DNA from: Halomonas smyrnensis AAD6
Lineage (GTDB): Bacteria > Pseudomonadota > Gammaproteobacteria > Pseudomonadales > Halomonadaceae
DNA length: 64,000 bases
Assembly (NCBI RefSeq): GCF_000265245.1
Contig: NZ_AJKS02000002.1
Coordinates: forward strand, 62,001 to 126,000
Reading direction: 5' to 3'
The translations under genes were made by a program, and so were the position numbers. The notes under the pieces were generated by a model. That model saw only the letters and a program-made list of their open reading frames with translations. It did not search any database and was not told the origin of the DNA. Every line of letters starts with the position of its first letter. The first letter of the stretch is position 1. Shown piece after piece: positions 1 through 7,833 of the stretch.

Positions 1-122
1 AGCCCCTGCACCAGCGCGGGTTGATACAGCAACCATACCGACAGCCCCGCCGCCGTCAGCAGCGCGACCAGCGGCCTGTCGCCCGGCCTCGGCCTGGCGG
101 GAAAGCGCCTCCCGACGCGCAT
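1..122 (-). CDS. N-terminus of an unidentified membrane protein (partial)
   Basis: Reading leftward from an ATG at 122, with GAGAGGG 7 nt upstream, an open frame runs off the window edge. About 40 residues are visible: a basic, proline-rich start (MRVGRRFPARPRPG) followed by a hydrophobic stretch of about 20 residues ending in Leu-Val-Gln-Gly. This looks like a cytoplasmic tail and first membrane segment, or a signal anchor. An in-frame ATG at 128 is less well placed for the ribosome site. The family cannot be named from so short a piece. Confidence 0.45.
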   Translation of the reverse strand, partial: MRVGRRFPARPRPGDRPLVALLTAAGLSVWLLYQPALVQG

Positions 123-128
123 GACCAT

Positions 129-410
129 TCCCTCTCGCTGTCGCCTGTCTCACCGATTCAGTGAAGCCGAAAACCCCGAGATCGGCGAATTCCATGCAGG
201 AAATGTGAAAGCTATACCCGACCTATACGAGATAAGGCCCTGTCAGTGAAGCACTTCATCATGATGCGACCAGATCAGCCATCTCGTGATAGAAAAATTC
301 TACAAGACATTTAGAAACAGTGTTTCTATGCTCTAGGCACGCGATGCAAGGACGCCGAAGACGCCGAATCACTCGGCGCCGGCATTCAGGAACACAACGG
401 GAGGCTTCCC
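129..410. other. Intergenic region upstream of the first ompW gene
   Basis: No gene was seen here. This 282-bp divergent spacer is AT-richer than its surroundings and must hold the promoters of the leftward membrane-protein gene and of the rightward ompW gene. It contains the inverted repeat TAGAAAC-agt-GTTTCTA at 312-328, about 80 bp before the ompW start, which could be an operator. No FNR-type box was found here, unlike upstream of the second ompW gene. Confidence 0.5.
312..328. promoter_or_regulatory. Inverted repeat, possible operator of ompW copy 1
   Basis: TAGAAAC and GTTTCTA form a perfect 7-bp inverted repeat with a 3-nt spacer. It lies in the promoter zone of the following outer-membrane gene. 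There is no T-run, so a terminator is unlikely. The binding protein is unknown. Confidence 0.3.
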
Positions 411-1019
411 ATGAAAATGACTCGCCTGATCACCGCTACCGCCCTCACCGCTGCCGGCCTCGTCGGCGCCCAGTCCGCCATGGCCTACCAGGCCGGCGAT
501 TTCTACGTGCGCGGCGGTATCGCCAAGACCGAGGTCAAGGATGACAACGGCCGCGTGGCCGGTGCTGATCTGGATATCTCCGACGAGCGCGGCTTCGCCT
601 ATGGCCTGGGCTACCAGTTCCACGACAAGTTCGGCGTCGAACTCAACGGCACCGAGTCCTTCGAGCACGACCTGGCCCTCGACGGCGCCGGCATCGGCAG
701 CGTGGAGCGCATGCCGCTCAACCTGATGCTCAACTACTACCCCATGGGCGGCACCGACTCACGGATTCAGCCCTACGTGGGCGCCGGCCTGAACTACACG
801 CACTTCTCCGACGAGGAACTGTCCGGGCTGGAGATCGAGGAATCCTACGGGCCCGCCGCCCAGGCAGGCGTGGACTTCGCCCTGACCGATCACCTGCTGA
901 TCGGCGCCTTCGCCCAATACGCGGACGTGGACGCCGACGCCAAGCTCGACGGTACCGACATCGGAGAGGCCGAAGTGGATCCGGTCACCGTCGGCGGCAG
1001 CTTCACCTACCGCTTCTGA
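411..1019 (+). CDS. OmpW family outer-membrane protein, copy 1
   Basis: Predicted small eight-stranded outer-membrane beta-barrel of the OmpW/OprG family, which forms channels for hydrophobic or small polar compounds. The protein has 202 aa. Residues 1-25 are a typical signal peptide ending in a Ser-Ala-Met-Ala cleavage site. The mature part has alternating strands, a proline/tyrosine-rich middle (QPYVGAGLNYTHF) and the C-terminal phenylalanine (TYRF) used by the BAM insertion machinery. AACGGGAGG precedes the ATG. A terminator hairpin follows at 1044, so this gene and its downstream paralogue are probably transcribed separately. The family is clear; the transported compound is not. Confidence 0.88.
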   Translation: MKMTRLITATALTAAGLVGAQSAMAYQAGDFYVRGGIAKTEVKDDNGRVAGADLDISDERGFAYGLGYQFHDKFGVELNGTESFEHDLALDGAGIGSVERMPLNLMLNYYPMGGTDSRIQPYVGAGLNYTHFSDEELSGLEIEESYGPAAQAGVDFALTDHLLIGAFAQYADVDADAKLDGTDIGEAEVDPVTVGGSFTYRF

Positions 1020-1043
1020 TGCTCGACGCCGAGATGATCGCCA

Positions 1044-1076
1044 TGACGCCGGGCCCCGTGCCCGGCGTCATCTTTT
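1044..1076 (+). terminator. Rho-independent terminator after ompW copy 1
   Basis: TGACGCCGGGC pairs with GCCCGGCGTCA around a short GC loop and is followed by TCTTTT. The T-run overlaps the start of the FNR/ANR-type box at 1075, so terminator and next promoter are packed together. Confidence 0.75.
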
Positions 1077-1088
1077 GATGTGCATCAA
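1075..1088. promoter_or_regulatory. Perfect FNR/ANR box upstream of ompW copy 2
   Basis: TTGAT-GTGC-ATCAA matches the FNR/ANR consensus TTGAT-N4-ATCAA at every fixed position. Its centre lies about 102 bp before the ompW copy 2 ATG. A class II activator site centred at -41.5 would place the transcription start near 1123. In known relatives, ompW (E. coli) and oprG (Pseudomonas) respond to FNR/ANR, so oxygen control is a reasoned expectation here. Confidence 0.75.
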
Positions 1089-1183
1089 TTCGAGCCGCGA
1101 ACGATTTTGCCTTGAGTCAAATCGGCGCCGCGGCGCACCCCGTAGACTGGGGCCCTCGCTTACTTCACCGAGGAGCCAGCCCC

Positions 1184-1798
1184 ATGCGCCGCCCCCTGAT
1201 CTCCACCCTGATCGTCGCCACCGGCCTCGTCGCCAGCAGCCAGGTGCTCGCCTACGGCGCCGGCGATATCTACACCCGCGTCGGCGTGGTCAAGGTCGCG
1301 CCCAAGAGCGATAACGGCGATCTCGCCGGCGGCACCTACGACGTCGACGTGCAGGACGACAACGGCTTCGCCTTCACCCTGGGCTATCGTTTCACCGACA
1401 AGCTGGGCGTGGAACTGCTGGCCGCCGAGCCCTTCGAGCATGATATCCGGCTCAACGACGCCAACCTCGCCTCCACCAAGCACCTGCCGCCGACCCTGAC
1501 CCTGCAGTACTATCCGTTCGGCGGCACCCAGGCGCGGGTGCAGCCCTATGCCGGGGTGGGCGTCAACTACACCCACTTCTCCGACGAACACATCGACGGC
1601 GGTGATCTGGAGCTGGACGATTCCTGGGGCGCGGCCGCCCAGCTGGGCGTCGACCTGCTGATCGACGAACACTGGGCCTTCAATGCCGCCGCCTGGTACC
1701 TCGACATCGACACCGATGCCGAGCTGAACGGCACCGACATCGGCAACGTCGAGATCGACCCGCTGGTGGTGATGGGCGGCATCAGCTTCCGCTTCTGA
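1184..1798 (+). CDS. OmpW family outer-membrane protein, copy 2
   Basis: A 204-aa paralogue of the preceding gene with the same plan: a signal peptide of about 22 residues ending Val-Leu-Ala, a beta-barrel, and a C-terminal Phe (SFRF). It keeps the shared blocks GYRFTDKLGVEL, QPYAG-GVNYTHFSDE and LNGTDIG. The ATG at 1184 is chosen because AGGAG lies 8 nt upstream and it gives an intact signal peptide; an upstream in-frame start at 1112 would add 24 residues with no export signal. The perfect FNR/ANR box at 1075 suggests induction at low oxygen. It ends at a strong bidirectional terminator. Confidence 0.88.
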   Translation: MRRPLISTLIVATGLVASSQVLAYGAGDIYTRVGVVKVAPKSDNGDLAGGTYDVDVQDDNGFAFTLGYRFTDKLGVELLAAEPFEHDIRLNDANLASTKHLPPTLTLQYYPFGGTQARVQPYAGVGVNYTHFSDEHIDGGDLELDDSWGAAAQLGVDLLIDEHWAFNAAAWYLDIDTDAELNGTDIGNVEIDPLVVMGGISFRF

Positions 1799-1818
1799 GC
1801 CGCTTCGACATGCCCTGC

Positions 1819-1850
1819 AAGAAAGGCCCGCCGAATGGCGGGCCTTTCTT
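1819..1850. terminator. Bidirectional terminator
   Basis: AAGAAAGGCCCGCC pairs perfectly with GGCGGGCCTTTCTT around the loop GAAT. The A/T flanks let it work on both strands, serving ompW copy 2 from the left and the gamma-glutamylcyclotransferase gene from the right. Confidence 0.85.
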
Positions 1851-1882
1851 GTGTGCAAGCGACATGACGAGTGCCGGGGCCG

Positions 1883-2383
1883 CTAGCAGGCGATATGGCG
1901 CGACAGCCCCAACGCCTTGAGCGTCTCGTCGTCGAGCCCCTCGATGGCTTCCACCTCGGCCAGGCGGGCGTGATAGTCGGCACTCAGGAAGGGCTTGCCG
2001 GCCAGGAGATGATCGAGATACTCCCGCGCCGGCCGCAGCGCCTCGCCGGTGGTTCCCGGCGCGGCCACATAGACCCAGGCCTCGATGGGGCCTTGCCCCG
2101 TATGGATGGGCAGGCGCAGCCGATCGTAGTCGTGGGGGTAGCCCTCGAAGGGGTCCATGCACTCGATCTGCTCCGGGGCGAGCAGCTCGAACAGCGCCCC
2201 CTCGACCCGCTCACCGGCGGCGGGCACCACGTTGGCATGGCTGATGCCGGGCACCCGCGAGGCCTTGTCGAAGCGCAGGCCATGGTCGCGCAGCACCCCG
2301 GACAAGGCTCGCCGGGTCGTGCCGATCCGTGCCTCGATCCGGGCGGCGTTCATGTTGCTGCCGTAGGCGAAGTAGTAGGGCAT
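1883..2383 (-). CDS. Gamma-glutamylcyclotransferase family protein
   Basis: Small GGCT/AIG2-fold enzyme (166 aa) expected to release 5-oxoproline from gamma-glutamyl amines or peptides, as in glutathione-related turnover. The N-terminal signature FAYGSNMN (residues 5-12) forms the substrate loop. The PFEGYPHDYDR stretch in the middle supports the fold and should carry the region of the general acid. The gene sits 7 bp downstream of the YqcC gene on the same strand, so the two are probably co-transcribed. Substrate cannot be told from sequence. Confidence 0.85.
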   Translation of the reverse strand: MPYYFAYGSNMNAARIEARIGTTRRALSGVLRDHGLRFDKASRVPGISHANVVPAAGERVEGALFELLAPEQIECMDPFEGYPHDYDRLRLPIHTGQGPIEAWVYVAAPGTTGEALRPAREYLDHLLAGKPFLSADYHARLAEVEAIEGLDDETLKALGLSRHIAC

Positions 2384-2390
2384 GAGCGAC

Positions 2391-2723
2391 TCAGTTCTCG
2401 GTGACCAGCTGGTCGATCCGCTCCATCACCTTGCCCATCAGCACCCGCTGGCTGGCCTTCGCGCCTTCCTGGATCAGATAGGCCTCCACGGCGGGGGCCA
2501 CGTCGCAGCTCGCCGGCATCGGCGCGCGCGCCTCCACCAGCGCATCCAGCCGGGCGATGAACACGAAACGCAGCCACTGGGGCAGTGACATCGTGTCGAT
2601 GCAGAACGGCTCGGAACTGTCGAAGGCCTCCGGCGCGGGACGCTCCATGCGCCACAGGTCGGACGCCTTCATGGTGGACTCGAGTTCGCGCAATGCCTGC
2701 TCGAGTTCCTGATGAACGGTCAT
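2391..2723 (-). CDS. yqcC: YqcC family protein
   Basis: A 110-aa, mostly helical cytoplasmic protein of the YqcC (DUF446) family, whose biochemical role is unknown. Family marks are the LRELE start, the block FCIDTMSLPQWLRFVFIARL and the GAKASQRVL tail. In other gammaproteobacteria it often lies beside truC, which is absent here. The ATG at 2723 is chosen over an upstream one at 2783 because AGAGGT lies 7 nt before it and the family usually begins there. It probably forms an operon with the downstream cyclotransferase. Confidence 0.82.
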   Translation of the reverse strand: MTVHQELEQALRELESTMKASDLWRMERPAPEAFDSSEPFCIDTMSLPQWLRFVFIARLDALVEARAPMPASCDVAPAVEAYLIQEGAKASQRVLMGKVMERIDQLVTEN

Positions 2724-2789
2724 GAGAAATACCTCTGATCTGACTAGGGGACCATTATCCCGCGCCTGCACGATGCGGGCCACCCCCTG

Positions 2790-3536
2790 TCACGCCGGTG
2801 CCGGGGGCAAGACCTTGCGCAGGAAATCCCGGGTACGCGGATCCTCGGGGGCCTGGAACAGCCGCGAGGGCGGGCCCTGTTCGACGATCCGCCCGCCCTC
2901 CATGAACACCACCCGGTCGGCGACGTCCCGGGCGAAGGCCATCTCGTGAGTCACCACCAGCATGGTCTGGCGCTCGGCGGCCAGCCGCTTCATCAGCGCC
3001 AGCACCTCGTCGACCCATTCCGGGTCCAGCGACGACGTCGGCTCGTCGAACAGGATCACCTCGGCCTGGGCGGCCATGGCGCGGCCGATGCCGACCCGCT
3101 GTTGCTGGCCGCCGGACAGCGAGGCCGGATAGGCGTCCGCCTTGTCGGCCAGGCCGATGCGTTCGAGGATTTCCCTGGCCCGGGCATGGGCCTTCGCCTT
3201 GGACCAGCGATTGACCACGATCAGTCCCTCGGCGATGTTCTCCAGTGCCGTCTTGTTGGCGAACAGCGCATAGTTCTGGAACACGAAGGCGGTGCGGCGT
3301 CGTGCGGCCAGGATGTCGGCGCGGCTGGCCCGGGTCACGTCGACCTCCAGATCGCCCAGGGTCAGCCGGCCGGCATCGGGCCGCTCCAGGAAGTTGAGGC
3401 AGCGCAGCAGGGTCGACTTGCCGGTGCCCGACGGGCCGATCACCACGATGATCTCGCCCCGCTCGATCTCCAGATCGATGCCGTCGAGCACGGTGGCGTG
3501 GCCGAAGCGCTTGACGAGTTGATTGACCTTGATCAT
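2790..3536 (-). CDS. Polar amino-acid ABC transporter, ATP-binding protein (cystine-type)
   Basis: ATPase of an amino-acid ABC importer (248 aa). Walker A is GPSGTGKS (residues 34-41), the Q-loop lies in VFQNYALF, the ABC signature is LSGGQQQR (140-147) and Walker B is ILFDEPT (161-167), followed by the switch His in VVTHE. Overall it most resembles TcyN, the L-cystine ATPase. The ATG at 3536 overlaps the permease stop by 4 bp (ATGA), which fits coupled translation; a longer frame begins inside the permease gene. Third gene of the binding protein-permease-ATPase operon. Confidence 0.88.
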   Translation of the reverse strand: MIKVNQLVKRFGHATVLDGIDLEIERGEIIVVIGPSGTGKSTLLRCLNFLERPDAGRLTLGDLEVDVTRASRADILAARRRTAFVFQNYALFANKTALENIAEGLIVVNRWSKAKAHARAREILERIGLADKADAYPASLSGGQQQRVGIGRAMAAQAEVILFDEPTSSLDPEWVDEVLALMKRLAAERQTMLVVTHEMAFARDVADRVVFMEGGRIVEQGPPSRLFQAPEDPRTRDFLRKVLPPAPA

Positions 3537-4207
3537 CGGCGATAGGCCTCGTTGAGTCGGCGTTCCAGGCGCCGCTGGCACCAGGCCAGCAGCTCGACGA
3601 TGGCCCAGTAGATCACCGCCACGGTGATGAAGGCTTCGAAGTAGAGGAAGCTCCCGGCCGCCTCCTTCTGGGTCGCCCCCATCAGCTCGGTGACGCCGAG
3701 GGTAAACGCCAGGGAGGTGGCCTTGATCATGTCGATGAAGTAGTTCATCAGCGTCGGCACGGCCACCCGGGTGGCCTGGGGCAGCACGATCCGCCGCATC
3801 AGCTGGCCGTTGGTCATGCCGATGGACAGCGCCGCCTCGGTCTGGCTGCGGTCCACGCCGACGATGGCGGCGCGGATCGACTCCGCCATGTAGGCCGAGA
3901 AGTGCAGCGTCAGCCCCATGATGGTGGCGGTGATGCCATCGATCTGGGTCAGGAAAGCCAATACCTGGGGCAGGCCGTAGTAGAACAGGAACAGCTGCAC
4001 CAGCAGCGGAGTGCCGCGGAAGAAGGAGATGAACAGCAGGGTGATGCCGTTCAGCCCCGGAAGCTTCAGCACCCGGATCACCGCCAGCCCGCAGGCCAGG
4101 GCCAGGGCCAGCACCATCCCCGCCGCGGCCATCGCCAGGGTCAGCGGCAGATAGCCGAGCAGGATGGGCGCGAGCCCCAGCATGTAGTCGAAATCGAGCA
4201 CGCTCAT
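3533..4207 (-). CDS. Polar amino-acid ABC transporter, permease
   Basis: Inner-membrane permease of the His/Glu/Gln/Arg/opine (HisM-type) family, 224 aa with about five membrane segments. The stretch FFRGTPLLVQLFLFYYGLP is typical of this family, and the EAA loop (EAALSIGMTNGQLMRRIVLPQA) that contacts the ATPase is intact. It lies 15 bp after the binding-protein gene and overlaps the ATPase gene by 4 bp. A single permease gene implies a homodimer, as in the cystine TcyL system. Substrate is inferred, not shown. Confidence 0.88.
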   Translation of the reverse strand: MSVLDFDYMLGLAPILLGYLPLTLAMAAAGMVLALALACGLAVIRVLKLPGLNGITLLFISFFRGTPLLVQLFLFYYGLPQVLAFLTQIDGITATIMGLTLHFSAYMAESIRAAIVGVDRSQTEAALSIGMTNGQLMRRIVLPQATRVAVPTLMNYFIDMIKATSLAFTLGVTELMGATQKEAAGSFLYFEAFITVAVIYWAIVELLAWCQRRLERRLNEAYRR

Positions 4208-4222
4208 GTCGGGTGCTTCGCC

Positions 4223-4981
4223 TCAGGGCCGCGTGATGTCGTTGCCGAACCAGCGCTCGGAGATATCGGTCAGGGTGCCGTCCTCGCGCAGGGCCTCGAG
4301 CGCCGCGTCGACCTCGTCGCGCAGGGCGCGACCCTGCTCGGTATCGCGGAACGGCAGGGCATTGTGGATCTCGGAGAACGGCTGACCGGCCAGCTGCAGC
4401 GGCAGCGGCTTCTCCTGGATCACCTGGCTGGCACTGACGCGATCCATGATAAAGGCATCGACGCGGCCCAGCGCGGTGTCCTGTTCGATATTGCTCTCGT
4501 AGGTGCGGATATCGATGTCGTCGGCGTAGGGCAGCTCGCGCAGCAGCTGCTCGTAGTTGGAACCGAGGTTCACCGCCACGCGCTTGCCGCGCAGGTCCTC
4601 GACGCCGCCGATCTCGTCGCGGCCCTCCTTGACCACCACCTGAGCGCCGTCATAGACGTAGGGCGAAGTGAAGGCATACTTCGCCTCGCGCTCCTCGGTC
4701 ATGGTGATCTGGTTGGCGATGGTGTCGATGCGACCGGACTCCAGCATGCCGAACAGGCCGGAGAAGTTGGCGGTCACGAACGTCACCTCGGCGCCCATCT
4801 CCTCGCCCACCGCGTTCATGACATCGACCTCGAAGCCCTTGAGCGTGTCCTGCTCGACGAAGGTGAAGGGGAAATACCCCCCCGACATGCCGACCCGGAG
4901 CGTCGTGTCCTGGGCGAAGGCGCCGCCGCAGAAGGCGATGGCGCCGGCGGAGAGTAGCGTCAGAGTGAAGCGACGAAGCAT
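4223..4981 (-). CDS. Polar amino-acid ABC transporter, substrate-binding protein
   Basis: Periplasmic binding protein (SBP family 3), 252 aa, with a signal peptide of about 22 residues ending AFA. The mature part has the family blocks FPFTF, KGFEVDVMNAVGEEMG, GRIDTIANQITMTEERE and the hinge region GKRVAVNLGSNYEQ. The closest likeness is to cystine and other sulfur amino-acid binders. The ATG at 4981 is chosen because GGAGG lies 6 nt upstream and it begins the signal peptide; an upstream in-frame ATG at 5026 would bury it. First gene of the three-gene operon. Confidence 0.87.
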   Translation of the reverse strand: MLRRFTLTLLSAGAIAFCGGAFAQDTTLRVGMSGGYFPFTFVEQDTLKGFEVDVMNAVGEEMGAEVTFVTANFSGLFGMLESGRIDTIANQITMTEEREAKYAFTSPYVYDGAQVVVKEGRDEIGGVEDLRGKRVAVNLGSNYEQLLRELPYADDIDIRTYESNIEQDTALGRVDAFIMDRVSASQVIQEKPLPLQLAGQPFSEIHNALPFRDTEQGRALRDEVDAALEALREDGTLTDISERWFGNDITRP

Positions 4982-5304
4982 GATGTGCCTCCGTTGGGAT
5001 TCTGCTTTTGGAATAAAAACGACCATTTAATATTTCATTTTCGCACAGACCGTAGTGGAAATCTCGGTCATGGACCAATAGTGGCCCATTATGGGCGCCA
5101 TAGCGGCCAGGCGATGCATTCATTCACAGCAGCGCTGAATGTTCCTGTGGATAACCACTGGAAAGCCGTCGCCGAGGCCGATACGGTGGGCGCGAAGCGG
5201 GATCGTTCAGGTTTTGATCAGCCGGCTCATCAACGCCCGCTGCCACGGGCTGACAGCGTCGGGGCACCACGGTAGAGTGCACGCTCGTCACAGAGGGAAA
5301 CCGC
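4982..5304. other. Divergent intergenic region between the amino-acid ABC operon and the DUF3549 gene
   Basis: No gene was seen in these 323 bp. The AT-rich block at about 5011-5045 probably holds the leftward promoter of the ABC operon. A consensus DnaA-type 9-mer (TGTGGATAA, 5146-5154) is present but isolated. The right-hand part, with CAGAGGGAAACCGC before the ATG at 5305, carries the ribosome site of the DUF3549 gene. Confidence 0.5.
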
Positions 5305-6333
5305 ATGCAGCCGATCGACAGCTTCCACGACTTCTTCGCACGCACCGGAGCAGAGACATGGCTCTACCACATGGGGCGCGGCGTCGAACCCTGCGAGCTT
5401 GAGACGCTGACCGCCCTGGAGCGGGACGAGCGGCCCTGGCCCCAGCCCTGGCAAGGCAAGGCGCGGCTGGCGATGGTGTTTCGTCTCGGCGAGATGGAAG
5501 ATCCGCTGATCTGGTTCCTGGCGCTGCCGCTGGACGAACAGGGCCGGCTCGACCCGGCGCCCCGCGACGCCTTCCTGCAGCGCCTGCTGGAAACCCTGGG
5601 TCGCAACGTCCAGGGCCTCGGCCGCGAGGACGGCGAGGCGATCGACAACCTGATGAAGGACAATCCCCTGGCCTTCACCCCGTCCCTGCCCTTCCAGGCC
5701 GTGCTGCACGCCCGGGCGAGCCACGACACGGGGCAGCCGGCCAGCCAGCACATGGAGCCCGCCGAGGCCTACCTGGAAGGCCAGCAGGACCTGGACTGGC
5801 GGGCACTGGGCCTGCAGGGCCTGGCCGACGTCGCCGTGCGCATGGATGACGACCAGGCCGAGCGACTGGCGGCACGCCTGCCGACCCTGCCCGACGAAGT
5901 GCTGGCCTCGCTGTGCTACTGTCTGGAGCATGTCGGCGTTTCACGGCCGCTGGCCGAGGCGCTGCGCGCCCGGGGCGAAGCGGCCGCCGAGGCCGGCGAC
6001 ATCGAGACCTTCTGCGCCTGCGTGCGCGCCGTGTCCGGCGCCGAGAGCACGATCGCCGGCGCCTGGTTCGACGCCCTGCTCGACGACCCCGAGGCCTGCG
6101 GCCCGGATCTGCTGGCGGCCATCGCCGGACGCGGCTGGCGACACCTGGAGGACGGCGAGCGCCTGCCGCGCTTCCTGACCCGACTCGCCGACACGCCGCG
6201 CGCGGAGTTTTCCACCGTGGCCCGCGATCTGGCGCTGATCCCGCGCCTGCGGCTGCCGGTGCTGGTGACGCTGCGCGAAGCCGCGCCGGATTCCGCCATC
6301 GGTCGCCGCCTGGGCGCCCTGTCTCGCGGATGA
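5305..6333 (+). CDS. DUF3549 family protein
   Basis: A 342-aa cytoplasmic protein recognised as DUF3549, known from Pseudomonas and Halomonas and of unknown function. The N-terminal half has the family blocks SFHDFFARTGAE, WFLALPLDEQG and a Leu/Pro-rich region (NPLAFTPSLPFQAVLHA). The C-terminal half is a chain of Ala/Leu/Asp-rich helices reminiscent of a HEAT-like solenoid. It lies 37 bp before rimB and may share its transcript. The stop codon lies inside an 18-bp perfect tandem duplication (6322-6357). Confidence 0.8.
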   Translation: MQPIDSFHDFFARTGAETWLYHMGRGVEPCELETLTALERDERPWPQPWQGKARLAMVFRLGEMEDPLIWFLALPLDEQGRLDPAPRDAFLQRLLETLGRNVQGLGREDGEAIDNLMKDNPLAFTPSLPFQAVLHARASHDTGQPASQHMEPAEAYLEGQQDLDWRALGLQGLADVAVRMDDDQAERLAARLPTLPDEVLASLCYCLEHVGVSRPLAEALRARGEAAAEAGDIETFCACVRAVSGAESTIAGAWFDALLDDPEACGPDLLAAIAGRGWRHLEDGERLPRFLTRLADTPRAEFSTVARDLALIPRLRLPVLVTLREAAPDSAIGRRLGALSRG

Positions 6334-6357
6334 CCTCACTCTCGCGGATGACCTCAC
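6322..6357. repeat. 18-bp perfect tandem duplication spanning a stop codon
   Basis: The unit TCTCGCGGATGACCTCAC occurs twice with no gap (6322-6339 and 6340-6357). The first copy contains the TGA stop of the DUF3549 gene, and the second fills most of the 37-bp spacer to rimB. It looks like a recent slippage event. Confidence 0.9.
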
Positions 6358-6370
6358 AAGGAGCGATGCC

Positions 6371-6808
6371 ATGAAGGAGCTGCCCTACCAGGCCAAGGCG
6401 GTGATCGGCCGCCGCGAGATGGTGACCCTGCCGGAACTCGGCCTGACGCTGTGCGCCAAGGCCGATACCGGCGCCAGGACCTCATCCCTGCACGCCGAGG
6501 ACATCGAATCCTTCGAGCAGGACGGCCACCTGTGGGTCAGCTTCACCACCCGTGGCGGCGGGCCGACGAGCCCGGCCCATGTGCACTGCCTGCACCTTTA
6601 CGACCGGCGCCAGGTCACCAGCTCCAACGGCCAGGCCGAATGGCGCTACGTGATCCGCACGCTGATGCAGCTCGGCGAACTGGAGTTCCCCGTCGAGCTG
6701 ACCCTCGCCGACCGTCGCCAGATGCGCCACCCCATGCTGCTCGGGCGTCGTGCCCTGCGGCGGCTGCTGGTGGCACCCGGCGCCGGCTTCCTGCACGGCG
6801 AACCCTGA
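6371..6808 (+). CDS. rimB: RimB-type retropepsin-like protease (RimK-associated)
   Basis: A 145-aa retropepsin-fold protein (PF05618, often labelled ATP-dependent zinc protease). The aspartyl-protease-like signature is [12 protein letters not shown] with Asp32, followed by a flap-like region and the family C-terminal motif [11 protein letters not shown]. In Pseudomonas, RimB cleaves the glutamate tails that RimK adds to ribosomal protein S6. Here rimK starts 28 bp downstream, which matches that pairing. AAGGAG precedes the ATG. A second, exported member of the family is encoded at 30553-31128. Confidence 0.87.
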   Translation: MKELPYQAKAVIGRREMVTLPELGLTLCAKADTGARTSSLHAEDIESFEQDGHLWVSFTTRGGGPTSPAHVHCLHLYDRRQVTSSNGQAEWRYVIRTLMQLGELEFPVELTLADRRQMRHPMLLGRRALRRLLVAPGAGFLHGEP

Positions 6809-6836
6809 ACCGCTCCCCCATGGCATCGGAGGCCCT

Positions 6837-7745
6837 ATGCATATCGCGCTGCTGTCCCGTAATCGCAGACTCTATTCCACTCGCCGGCTGATCGAAGCCG
6901 CCGAGCAGCGGGGCCATACCACCCGGGTGGTGGACACCCTGCGCTGCTACATGAGCATCGCCTCCCATCAGCCCTCGATCCACTACAAGGGCGAACAGCT
7001 CGAACCCTTCGATGCCGTGATTCCGCGCATCGGCGCCTCGATCACCTTCTATGGCTGCGCCGTGCTGCGGCAGTTCGAGATGATGAACACCCCGGTGCTC
7101 AACGACAGCGTGTCGATCACCCGCTCGCGGGACAAGCTGCGCTCGCTGCAGCTACTGTCGCGCAAGGGCATCGGCCTGCCGGTGACCGGCTTCGCCCACT
7201 CCCCGGATGACATTCCTGACCTGATCACCATGGTTCGCGGCGCCCCGCTGGTCATCAAGCTGCTGGAGGGCACCCAGGGCATCGGCGTGGTGCTGGCCGA
7301 GACCAACCAGGCCGCCGAATCGGTGATCCAGGCCTTCATGGGCATGAAGGCCAACATCATGGTCCAGGAGTACATCAAGGAGGCCAAAGGCGCCGATATC
7401 CGCTGCCTGGTGATCGGCGACAAGGTGGTGGCGTCGATGAAGCGCCAGGCCGCCGAGGGCGAGTTCCGCTCCAACCTGCACCGCGGCGGCAGCGCCAGCG
7501 TGATCCGCATCACCCCGGAGGAGCGCTCCACGGCGATCCGTGCCGCCAAGGCCATGGGCCTGCGCGTGGCCGGGGTCGACCTGCTGCGCTCGAACCATGG
7601 CCCGGTGATCATGGAGGTCAATTCGTCGCCCGGCCTGCAGGGCATCGAGACCGCCACGGGCAAGGACATCGCCGGGCTGATCATCGAGCACCTGGAGAAG
7701 AGTTCGACCCCGCGACGCAAGGCGCCGCCCAAGCCGAAAGGATAA
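6837..7745 (+). CDS. rimK: Ribosomal protein S6--L-glutamate ligase RimK
   Basis: ATP-grasp ligase (302 aa) that adds glutamates to the C-terminus of ribosomal protein S6 and thereby tunes ribosome composition. Visible marks are the start [18 protein letters not shown], the nucleotide-binding [12 protein letters not shown] block, [16 protein letters not shown] and the metal-binding [12 protein letters not shown] near residue 260. The ATG at 6837 gives the normal family length and has CGGAGG upstream; a longer in-frame start at 6750 lies inside rimB. It forms a rimB-rimK pair. Confidence 0.95.
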   Translation: MHIALLSRNRRLYSTRRLIEAAEQRGHTTRVVDTLRCYMSIASHQPSIHYKGEQLEPFDAVIPRIGASITFYGCAVLRQFEMMNTPVLNDSVSITRSRDKLRSLQLLSRKGIGLPVTGFAHSPDDIPDLITMVRGAPLVIKLLEGTQGIGVVLAETNQAAESVIQAFMGMKANIMVQEYIKEAKGADIRCLVIGDKVVASMKRQAAEGEFRSNLHRGGSASVIRITPEERSTAIRAAKAMGLRVAGVDLLRSNHGPVIMEVNSSPGLQGIETATGKDIAGLIIEHLEKSSTPRRKAPPKPKG

Positions 7746-7833
7746 GCCACAACGCCTAAATATTTGGCCACTGGGGGTGGCAAAAGCCCGTCGACACCCC
7801 CACAATCTGCGTCACCGGAGGAGGTGACCGCCC

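Noticed and set aside
5146..5154. Consensus DnaA-box 9-mer (with a second at 62699-62707) as a replication origin hint
   Set aside because: Both are single sites with no clustering, AT-rich unwinding region or dnaA/dnaN genes nearby. A 9-mer is expected by chance at this rate.
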